NCBI GenBank assembly: GCA_028874985.1
Contig: JAPPGI010000116.1
Span: 54,386-118,385, forward strand
Length of the DNA: 64,000 nt
Origin: Gemmatimonadota bacterium
Lineage (GTDB): Bacteria; Gemmatimonadota; Gemmatimonadetes; Longimicrobiales; Gaopeijiaceae
Direction: 5' to 3'
Shown: positions 57,681-64,000 of the stretch, one piece after another
Layout of the letters: every line of letters starts with the position of its first letter
Numbering within the stretch: the first letter of the stretch is position 1
Notes under the pieces: model-generated
Seen by the model: only the letters and a program-made list of their open reading frames with translations
What the model was told of the DNA's origin: nothing
Database searches by the model: none
Made by a program: the position numbers and the translations under genes

Positions 57681-57758
57681 CCGGGGCGGATCGCACCGTA
57701 CGGGACACCGCGGCGGGGATACTGGCGCCCGGCGGGCGGGTGAACCAGTTTCCCGGCC

Positions 57759-58688
57759 ATGATCCGTTCAGCGCTTCTGTGGTTCTCCGAAAACAGCTGG
57801 TGCAGGAACACGCTTCCCAGGTACGGCTTCGTGAGGCGCGCGGTGCGCCGTTTCATGCCCGGAGAGACCCTGGACGACGCGCTCGGTGCGGCTCGCTCTA
57901 TGGCGGAGCGGCATCGGATCCCCGTTCTCATCACGCTTCTCGGCGAGAACGTCGCCGACGAAGCCGAGGCGCGCGAAGTCGCGGATCACTACATCCGCGC
58001 GGCGGAGAGGGTGGCCGCCTCGGGTCTGGATGCCGAGCTGTCGCTGAAACCGACCCATCTGGGCCTCGACCTGGGCTTCGACGTGGCGGAGCGGAACATC
58101 CGCCGGATCGTCGAGGCCGCCGAAGCGCACGGAAACTGGGTCTGGCTGGACATGGAGTACAGCCGGTACGTGGATCCCACGCTGGAGCTCTACCGTGCCA
58201 TCCGTGCGGACCACGGGAGGGTCGGGATCTGTCTGCAGTCCTATCTGCACCGGACTCCGGCCGATCTCGAGTCGCTGATCCCGACCGGGGCGGCGGTCCG
58301 GCTGGTCAAGGGAGCCTACGCCGAACCGCCCGAGATCGCGCTGCCGGTCAAGGCGGACGTGGACCGGGCGTTCTTCGACCAGGCGCGACGGATGCTGGCT
58401 CCCGACGCGCGCGCCGCCGGACTGCGCGCCGGGCTGGCGACCCACGACGCGGCTCTCATCCGGCGCATAGACGCGTGGGCCGAGGCGAACGGGGTGGGAG
58501 CGGACACCTACGAGTACCAGATGCTCTACGGAATCGCCGACCAGTTGCAGCAGCGCCTGGCGCGGGAGGGCAGGGGCATCCGCGTACTCATCAGCTACGG
58601 TGTCCACTGGTTCCCCTGGTATGTTCGCCGGTTGGCCGAGCGCCCGGCGAACATCGGATTCGTGTTGCGCAGCGTGCTGCCGAGGTGA
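57759..58688 (+). CDS. Proline dehydrogenase
   Basis: A 309-residue monofunctional FAD enzyme (PutB/PruA partner type) that oxidises proline to pyrroline-5-carboxylate. Its TIM barrel shows AELSLKPTHLGLDLGFD, VWLDMEYSRYVDPTLELYRA, GICLQSYLHRTPADLESL, VRLVKGAYAEPPEIALPVK and GLATHDAALIRRIDAWA, with the end YEYQMLYGI, all canonical substrate and flavin motifs. No P5C dehydrogenase is adjacent. It is convergent with the TPR gene. Confidence 0.94.
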   Translation: MIRSALLWFSENSWCRNTLPRYGFVRRAVRRFMPGETLDDALGAARSMAERHRIPVLITLLGENVADEAEAREVADHYIRAAERVAASGLDAELSLKPTHLGLDLGFDVAERNIRRIVEAAEAHGNWVWLDMEYSRYVDPTLELYRAIRADHGRVGICLQSYLHRTPADLESLIPTGAAVRLVKGAYAEPPEIALPVKADVDRAFFDQARRMLAPDARAAGLRAGLATHDAALIRRIDAWAEANGVGADTYEYQMLYGIADQLQQRLAREGRGIRVLISYGVHWFPWYVRRLAERPANIGFVLRSVLPR

Positions 58689-58719
58689 CGCCGGCTCCTA
58701 CTCCTCTCCATCCATCAAT

Positions 58720-58770
58720 CGAACTCGATAACTTTACATAATACATGTTATACGACATATTTTTCTCTTG
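58720..58770. other. AT-rich patch between convergent genes
   Basis: About 45 bp around AACTTTACATAATACATG (about 58732-58749) and CATATTTTTCTC are strongly AT-rich in a GC-rich context, between the convergent proline dehydrogenase and TPR genes. It has ATAAC/GTTAT ends and a T5 run. It could serve as a weak terminator or be a leftover of inserted DNA. Confidence 0.35.
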
Positions 58771-58795
58771 GGACCGGAGAAAGTGGCGGCAGCGG

Positions 58796-59494
58796 CTAGC
58801 GAAGGGCCGCGGCGACTTCCGCCCGGCGCATCTCGACCACGCCGCGGTCGGAATCGTCCTCTTCCATTTCGTCGAGCATGCGATCGTAGAGAGCCAGCGC
58901 TCCGGCCGGATCCCCCTGTGCCCGGCGAAGGCGAGCGGCGCTCGAGAGCGCGTCGAGGCGCTGGAAACCCAGCCTGGCATCGTCGGCCAGCCGTTCGTAG
59001 AGTTCCTCCGCAACCCGGAGGTCGCCGATGTCCTCCGAGATCGTCGCGAGCATCGCCGCCGCCTGGGCGCCCAGGGGGTCTTCCACATCTCCCGCCAGGG
59101 GTCTCAGGACCTCGGCGGCCTCATCGTATTCACCCAGCTCGGCGCTGACATGGGCCAGGGCAACCCGCGCTTCGTCGGCGAAGGGGGTGCCCGCGAAACG
59201 CTCCACATACAGCCGTAGATCCGCCTGGATCTCGGCTGGATCGCCGGTTCCCAAGCGCAGTTGCAACTCTTCCAGCTGGTTCGCCGCGTTGGAATGCAGC
59301 GTGTCCCGGTAGCGGCCGTAGTAGACGAAGGCCGCGATCCCGAGACCCAGCACGACGACGCCCAACGTCACGATTGGACGGTTCCGCTGGGCCCAATGGC
59401 TTACCTCGAGGGTCTTCGCGACGAATGCGTCTTCCTTGTCGAGGGGGCTCTCCGGCTTCGTGGAGTGCGCCCCGGGCTTGCGATAGCTTGGCAT
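58796..59494 (-). CDS. TPR-repeat membrane protein, YfgM-like
   Basis: A 232-residue protein from ATG 59494 (MPSYRKPGAHSTKPESPLDK). It has a short cytoplasmic N-terminus, one membrane helix (IVTLGVVVLGLGIAAFVYYG, about residues 40-59), and then TPR-type helices (AANQLEELQLRLGTGDPAEI; ALAHVSAELGEYDEAAEVL). This is the layout of YfgM, a periplasmic helper near BamB or SecYEG. Neither bamB nor der is next to it. The role is inferred from architecture only. Confidence 0.78.
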   Translation of the reverse strand: MPSYRKPGAHSTKPESPLDKEDAFVAKTLEVSHWAQRNRPIVTLGVVVLGLGIAAFVYYGRYRDTLHSNAANQLEELQLRLGTGDPAEIQADLRLYVERFAGTPFADEARVALAHVSAELGEYDEAAEVLRPLAGDVEDPLGAQAAAMLATISEDIGDLRVAEELYERLADDARLGFQRLDALSSAARLRRAQGDPAGALALYDRMLDEMEEDDSDRGVVEMRRAEVAAALR

Positions 59495-59679
59495 GGCGAG
59501 CGGCTGGATTCTCCGTGGTGCGTTATCGGTCGAGGAACGGCAACCGCAAACTATAATCCCTGGCAGTCCGCGGATAAAGGCCCGCGAGCATCGAGACACC
59601 CGCGAGCACCGGGAGCCGGCGGACTGGAGCCGCGGGACATGCGGTCCTCACCGAGGCTGGGCGGGACCCGACACCCGCC

Positions 59680-60645
59680 TCAGCTCAGCAGGCTCCCCAG
59701 CAGCAGCCGGTCGATGTTGCTCCCCGTGACCATGAGCACGGCCCCTCCCCGCGGCCTGTACCGACCAGACCACAGTGCCGCGAGCCCCACGGCCCCTCCA
59801 CCCTCCACCACCAGCCGGCATTCACGGAAGGCCCGGCGAATCGCGCTCTCGATGTCTCGCTCGGAGACGGTGACGTGGGACGAAACGACTTCGTTGCAGG
59901 CGGCGAAGGTGAACCGGTTGTCCAGGCCGATGCCGCCGGATAGCGCCGAGGCCACCGTCCGCTCGTCCGGGAATCGGGTCGGCCGGCCGTACCCGATGCT
60001 CCGTGCCATCACCGCGGCCCGCCGGGCCGAAACCGCGACAATGCGGACTCCACGATCCTTCAGGGCGTAACCGATCCCGGCGACCAGTCCCCCTCCCGAA
60101 AGCGGCACGACCACCTCTTCCACACCCGGGAACTGGTCCACGATCTCCAAGCCGACCGTGCCCTGCCCCTCGATGACGTCCAGGTCGTCGAAGGGGTGTA
60201 CGAGCGGCTTCCCCTGCTTCGCGGCGATGTCCGTGGCCCGTTCCTCGGCCTCGTCGTAGCTCGAGCCCGCGGACACCACACGGGCCGCCGCCGCCCGGAT
60301 GTCCCGAAGCTTCGACGGATCCACCCAATCGGGAACGCAAACGGTTGCGGGCACACCCAGGCGGCGCGCCACCTCCGCCACGGCGCGGCCGTGGTTCCCA
60401 GACGAGGCCGCCACCACGCCGCCCGCCCGCTCGCCGGGTGTCAGCGCGAGGAGCTTGTTCGCCGCGCCCCTGACCTTGAAGGAGCCGGTGCGCTGCAGGG
60501 ATTCGAGCTTCATCGCCACCGGCGGCGCGCCGGGAAGATCCAACGGCACGACCGGGGTCTTCCACGCGAGACCGCCGATCCGCGACCGGGCCCGGGCGAA
60601 GTCCAGCCCCTCGCCGACCCCCGGTGAGCCTGGCCGCCCCCCCAC
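59680..60645 (-). CDS. Threonine dehydratase-like PLP enzyme
   Basis: A 321-residue fold-type II PLP enzyme. The lysine is in LQRTGSFKVRGAANKLLAL (about residue 58), followed by VAASSGNHGRAVAEVARRL and the phosphate loop VVPLSGGGLVAGIGYALKD. It is the catabolic IlvA/TdcB or serine-racemase size class, without a C-terminal regulatory domain. It probably deaminates threonine or serine. GTG 60645 is the first start that keeps the fold whole; others within the extension are possible. The next gene on this strand ends 41 bp upstream. Confidence 0.88.
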   Translation of the reverse strand: MGGRPGSPGVGEGLDFARARSRIGGLAWKTPVVPLDLPGAPPVAMKLESLQRTGSFKVRGAANKLLALTPGERAGGVVAASSGNHGRAVAEVARRLGVPATVCVPDWVDPSKLRDIRAAAARVVSAGSSYDEAEERATDIAAKQGKPLVHPFDDLDVIEGQGTVGLEIVDQFPGVEEVVVPLSGGGLVAGIGYALKDRGVRIVAVSARRAAVMARSIGYGRPTRFPDERTVASALSGGIGLDNRFTFAACNEVVSSHVTVSERDIESAIRRAFRECRLVVEGGGAVGLAALWSGRYRPRGGAVLMVTGSNIDRLLLGSLLS

Positions 60646-60686
60646 TCCGCCGGTCCCCCGATCCGGTCCGTCGCCCACCGGCGCAG

Positions 60687-62570
60687 CTACGATATGATGC
60701 GTTGTCCCTCGATGAGCCTGACGACCCACAGCCCCGAGTTCAGGTCGGAGGTGAAGATGTGGCCCTTGTGGATCTGGGCGCCCCACGTCATCCCCCAGTT
60801 GGGGACGGTGGTCTCGCTGTCGGTCGTCTTGAGGACGGCGATCTCCCTGCCCTGCCGGTAGAGGTCGCCGCGCAGCTCGCCGGAGATGTCGACGACCCGC
60901 AGGCCGGCCTGGTAGTAGCCGACGTAGAGGCGGTCCCCCTCGACCCAGATGTTGTGCGCGCCCGCCTCGGGGACTTCGTAGCGCGCGACTTCGACGGGGT
61001 TCTCCGGATCCTCCATGTCGAGCACATGAATGTACCCGCGCGCCTCGATGGGAGCGTCGACGTTCCAGTCGTCCGGGAAGATCTCGTCGCCCACGAACAG
61101 ATACCGTCCGGAGCGCCAGGCCGTGTGGGTGTTGCCGGCGGGGTACTTGTAGCGCGACACGAAGGCGGGCTCGGTGGGGGTGCCGCCGTGCGTCCCCGCC
61201 CCCGCGTCCAGCATTACCACGCCGTCGTCCCAGTACGACAGGTAGGCGTACCCGTCCTGGACGATGACGTCGTGCAGCGACTTGGTGTCGGATGGAGGCA
61301 GCCCCCAGCGCCCCGCCTCGTCCGGGGCGGCCGGATCGGAGATGTCGATGATGTGGATGTCGCGGGTGCCGTTGTGCACGGCGTAGACCAGGTCGCCCTC
61401 GATCCACACGTTGTGGACGCCGCCAGGCACCGTGCGCTTGTATTCGGAGACGATGGCCGGGTGGGCCGGATCGGAGAGGTCGAGGATGACGATGCCGTTC
61501 CTGCGGTCCGACGCCCCTTCCCGGGTCAGGATGCCGATGCGGTTGTTCGGATGGATCTTCACGTCGTTGATGCGGCGGGCGTCGAGCTGCACCGAATCGG
61601 TGAGGACCGGCCGGTTCGGGTTCGTCACGTCCCAGACCTTCATCCAGTCGTACATGAAGGTTCCCACATAGGCGTAGTCGCGGCCGTCGGCGCCTTCGAA
61701 GACCCAGGTGTCACCCGAGTGGTGATCGGCGGCGGGACCCCGCCCGACCCGGACCAACTGCCCCTCCGCGATCCGGTTCGTGACCACCGCCGACGCGACC
61801 GCCACGCGGCCCTCCCCGTACATCGCCGTGATCCGGTACGTCCCGGGCTGCTCGGCCACGAACACCCCCTCGGCGCCATCGGCCTCGATCTGGGCACCCG
61901 CTCCCCCGACGCTCCACTCCGGGTGCAGCGGCGCCGACGCTTCGGCCCGGAACCGGATGACGTCGCCGGTGCGGGCCCGGACCTCGGCCGGGGTGACCAG
62001 GACTTCGCCCGGGTCGTCGGTGGTGACGGAGACGGCCACGGTGGCGCGGGCCGCCCCGGAGGACACGGTGACCGTGGCCTCCCCCGCCCCGCGCGCGTAG
62101 ACGCGTCCCGCGGCGTCCACACCGGCCACGGCCTCGTCGCTCGACGAGAACGCGAGGACGGGTTCGCGAACGGGCTCGCCATCCGGCGTCGCTGCCTTGA
62201 CCAGGATGGGCGCGCTGGTGCCGGCCAACAGTGTGGCCAGCGGGAGGGATGCCTCCAGCGCGGCGACGGGCAGCGCGCGCACGATGACCGTGGCAAACCC
62301 CATGACGTTGCCCACCCGGGCCGCGATCCGCGCCTCGCCGGGCGAGACGCCGGTCACCCGGCCCGACTGGTCCACCGCGGCGACCTCCGGGTTCATCGCG
62401 ATCCACCGCAGCGGAGGATCCGGAAGCACGGTCCCGTCCTCGTCGCGGACGGTGGCGGTGACCGCGAACGCCTCGCCCGCGTCCAGGGTCATGTGGGCCG
62501 GATCGAGGTCGATGCGGTCCGGTCCGGGGTGCGTCGCGGCAAGCAGGAACAGCAGTGTCGTCGTGGTCAT
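60687..62570 (-). CDS. LVIVD-repeat beta-propeller surface protein with Ig-like domains
   Basis: A 627-residue exported protein from ATG 62570, with GGAGGAGGT 8 bases upstream. A short signal-like N-terminus (MTTTTLLFLLAATHPGPDRI) leads into two or three Big_2-like beta domains (RWIAMNPEVAAVDQSGRVTG; AFSSSDEAVAGVDAAGRVYA). From residue 290, LVIVD-type propeller blades repeat (VKVWDVTNPNRPVLTDSV; IVILDLSDPAHPAIVSEY; IHIIDISDPAAPDEAGRWG; IHVLDMEDPENPVEVARYE). The signal peptide is short and ambiguous. It is probably a cell-surface or secreted protein; the ligand is unknown. Confidence 0.87.
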   Translation of the reverse strand: MTTTTLLFLLAATHPGPDRIDLDPAHMTLDAGEAFAVTATVRDEDGTVLPDPPLRWIAMNPEVAAVDQSGRVTGVSPGEARIAARVGNVMGFATVIVRALPVAALEASLPLATLLAGTSAPILVKAATPDGEPVREPVLAFSSSDEAVAGVDAAGRVYARGAGEATVTVSSGAARATVAVSVTTDDPGEVLVTPAEVRARTGDVIRFRAEASAPLHPEWSVGGAGAQIEADGAEGVFVAEQPGTYRITAMYGEGRVAVASAVVTNRIAEGQLVRVGRGPAADHHSGDTWVFEGADGRDYAYVGTFMYDWMKVWDVTNPNRPVLTDSVQLDARRINDVKIHPNNRIGILTREGASDRRNGIVILDLSDPAHPAIVSEYKRTVPGGVHNVWIEGDLVYAVHNGTRDIHIIDISDPAAPDEAGRWGLPPSDTKSLHDVIVQDGYAYLSYWDDGVVMLDAGAGTHGGTPTEPAFVSRYKYPAGNTHTAWRSGRYLFVGDEIFPDDWNVDAPIEARGYIHVLDMEDPENPVEVARYEVPEAGAHNIWVEGDRLYVGYYQAGLRVVDISGELRGDLYRQGREIAVLKTTDSETTVPNWGMTWGAQIHKGHIFTSDLNSGLWVVRLIEGQRIIS

Positions 62571-62785
62571 CGAAGGGTACCTCCTCCCCGCAGGTGTGGT
62601 TCCATCGGCAACGGTGGGGTGCGGGCCGGGGAGAAGTGGAATCGTTCCGGCCCGCGGCACCATCGGCCAGAGAAGATACCGCGCCGGAGAACGGGAGTCA
62701 CGGCTGAGGCCCGCGGCTGAAGCCCGCCCGAGGGAATCCACCCTTGTCCGGGGGCTCCGCCGCGCCGATCTTCCATCCGCCAGCA

Positions 62786-62824
<39 letters not shown>

Positions 62825-62848
62825 TCCTGCCAAAGGGACCGCGAATCA

Positions 62849-62903
62849 CGGCAAGAAATCACTGTAAGTCTAACTGGGACTGCACGATCTGCGTTTCTTG
62901 CCG
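62849..62903 (+). repeat. 10-bp perfect inverted repeat next to the broken tRNA
   Basis: CGGCAAGAAA (62849-62858) and TTTCTTGCCG (62894-62903) are perfect inverted copies with a 35-nt loop, 24 bp after the tRNA break point. It could be a recombinase core or arm site, or a hairpin. Confidence 0.6.
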
Positions 62904-62955
62904 TTCGGGCGTGTCAGGGCCTGCCGGACTGAAAAAGCCGGAAAATCGGGTCAAA

Positions 62956-62972
62956 TGGCAGACATTTGGCAG
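62956..62972 (+). repeat. TGGCAG direct repeat with 11-bp period
   Basis: TGGCAG at 62956-62961 and again at 62967-62972, one helical turn apart, in the AT-richer flank of the tRNA remnant. This spacing is typical of arm-type integrase or directionality-factor sites; the assignment is inference. Confidence 0.4.
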
Positions 62973-63517
62973 GTGTCTCACACTTACCCCAGGACCACTA
63001 CGTCCTTCGCCCTCACCGCCCGCGGTTGCTCAGACGCGTCAGGCGTCCAGCGCTCCCACCGCTGTCGATCCCCGCACCCACCCAACTACGTAATCCCGCG
63101 ACCGACCACCGTTGGTCGCCATCTACAAGCGCTGGCTCATGACGGAGGGCGCGCGGCGGCCGTTTCCGGGCGGTCCACGCACATTTAGGGGTAGGTTCGG
63201 GTCGTGGAATCGCCCCAGATCGACGATCTCCGGTCTCAGAGGGGTAAGGGGTAGGGGCAAAAAGCGGCGCGCGACAGCGAGCGCGCCGACCGGACCGGGT
63301 CGGGAGCCCCCGGAATCCAGGTTCACTGCATCCTGCCGCGAGAAGCCCCGGCCACGAGACATATCAAGACCATCTCGCGGGCGCGCATTCCCCCCTCTCC
63401 TCGTGGCATGATGTTCAAATCGGAACCGGATCGTTCCGTAGGTCCGGGATCATCTGCAACGCAACTGGGCAAGACTGCGGCTTGCCACGGTCCAAGTAGC
63501 GGATCTAGCCTATCGGG
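62973..63517. other. Gene-poor flank between tRNA remnant and right-edge gene
   Basis: No gene is supported in about 550 bp. It has G-runs (GAGGGGTAAGGGGTAGGGGC, about 63238-63258), a strong hairpin (63265-63288) and a small palindrome CGGAAC-CGGATC-GTTCCG (63421-63438) near the next gene. Confidence 0.5.
63259..63288 (-). terminator. Intrinsic terminator on the minus strand
   Basis: CGGCGCGC (63265-63272) pairs with GCGCGCCG (63281-63288), 8 GC-rich bp with an 8-nt loop. Read on the minus strand the stem is followed at once by CTTTTTGC, a classic terminator. No minus-strand gene is seen upstream of it (higher coordinates) in the window. Confidence 0.6.
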
Positions 63518-64000
63518 ATGGAAAAGCCGGAAAGTCCTCCCTCGTCTCAGCCGTCACGAGCGAGCTTGCCGCGCGACCTGGTTCAACGGCGCGTGCCGCA
63601 CATTCTGGCCATCTACGCCGGAGCATCCTGGGGTCTGGTCGAGTTCTCGGCCTTCGCCGTGGATGAGTTCCTGCTCTCGCCGCACTGGACGCGCCTAGTG
63701 ATGGTCACGCTGTTATTGGTGCTGCCGAGCGTCTTCATGCTGGCCTGGTTTCACGGCAAGCCAGGCCGGGAACGGGACCAGCTAGCGCGGGCAGAGAGGG
63801 TCGGTATCCCCGCCAATCTCGTGCTGTGCGTGGTGGTGTTAGCGGCGCTCTTCGGGGGAGAGGAATTGGGCTCGGTCACGACTTCGGTCACTGTCGAGAC
63901 GGAGGACGGGGAAACAATCGAGCGACAGGTACCCAACCCCGCGTTCGGAACCTGTCAACGGTTGAGAGACACATTGCGGAATCAGTTTAGTGATCCGTCC
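63518..64000 (+). CDS. Membrane protein of TolB/FlgO-like type, N-terminal part (runs off right edge)
   Basis: An open frame of 161 codons from ATG 63518 to the window end. A disordered 20-residue start leads to RRVPHILAIYAGASWGLVEF and DEFLLSPHWTRLVMVTLLLV, then AWFHGKPGRERDQLARAERV and a second membrane helix IPANLVLCVVVLAALFGG. This N-terminal arrangement is familiar from large Gemmatimonadota and related proteins in which two helices precede a TolB/FlgO-like or TPR domain, often fused to kinase or cyclase modules. The later domain is outside the window. Family identity is from memory and not certain. Confidence 0.65.
   Translation, partial: MEKPESPPSSQPSRASLPRDLVQRRVPHILAIYAGASWGLVEFSAFAVDEFLLSPHWTRLVMVTLLLVLPSVFMLAWFHGKPGRERDQLARAERVGIPANLVLCVVVLAALFGGEELGSVTTSVTVETEDGETIERQVPNPAFGTCQRLRDTLRNQFSDPS

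Noticed and set aside
62825..63200. Group I intron interrupting the tRNA-Arg(CCU) anticodon loop
   Set aside because: No group I core (P3-P8, GACTA/TAGTC pairing) and no 3' half of the tRNA were found within the expected distance.
63238..63258. G-quadruplex
   Set aside because: Only three G4 runs are contiguous; a fourth is separated, so a stable quadruplex is not well supported.

Overview
The window is 64 kb of dense, GC-rich bacterial chromosome. Genes sit close together, often joined by 4-bp stop/start overlaps (GTGA or ATGA), with many GTG and TTG starts. A full set of Kdo and LPS-transport genes (kdsA, kdsB, kdsC, kdsD, lptC, lptA-like, lptB), an outer-membrane beta-barrel protein and several lipoproteins show a diderm organism. 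Gene content and family flavour (LVIVD surface protein, TolB/FlgO-type membrane protein at the right edge, plant-like LRR lipoprotein, lptB-rpoN linkage) resemble Gemmatimonadota. That assignment is inference; no rRNA is present to confirm it.

Left third (1-30 kb), housekeeping: the end of smc, an MBL hydrolase, a Phd/VapC toxin-antitoxin pair with its own operator, a beta-barrel protein, DAHP synthase, yraN, an SRP RNA gene hidden just upstream of dnaX, dnaX-ybaB-recR, pgsA, cinA/pncC, grpE-dnaJ, the sulfur-relay pair cysteine desulfurase-mnmA, sucCD, a CBS protein with a degenerate EIIA-like domain, and ndk. A long lipid operon follows: yceD-rpmF-plsX-fabH-fabD-fabG-acpP-fabF. Then come ispF, a DedA protein, a Xer recombinase, an S41 protease and glutamine-dependent nadE.

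Middle (30-41 kb), envelope export: a lone pabA/trpG-type amidotransferase, then kdsB-pyrG-kdsA-kdsC-kdsD-lptC-lptA-lptB-rpoN as one overlapping run. It makes CMP-Kdo precursors (pyrG supplies CTP) and the LPS transport machine, and ends with sigma-54.

Right part (41-58 kb), glycan and surface functions: glycosyltransferases, UDP-GlcNAc 2-epimerase, a methyltransferase, a hexapeptide acyltransferase, LRR and LamG lipoproteins, a polysaccharide deacetylase, a free-standing ACP, an FkbH-type enzyme with a decayed MaoC-like remnant upstream, a YfhO-type membrane protein, a flippase-like membrane protein and a DPM1-type transferase. These are followed by plsC and proline dehydrogenase. The last 6 kb hold a TPR membrane protein, a threonine dehydratase-like enzyme and an LVIVD surface protein. 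Then comes the 5' half of a tRNA-Arg(CCU), broken at the anticodon loop and followed by inverted and direct repeats that look like one end of an integrated element.

The most unusual points are an ispF whose only plausible start is an ATC codon, an SRP RNA whose apical GNRA tetraloop is replaced by a CCGCA pentaloop, the broken tRNA junction, and the FkbH-ACP-deacetylase cassette with no polyketide synthase nearby.
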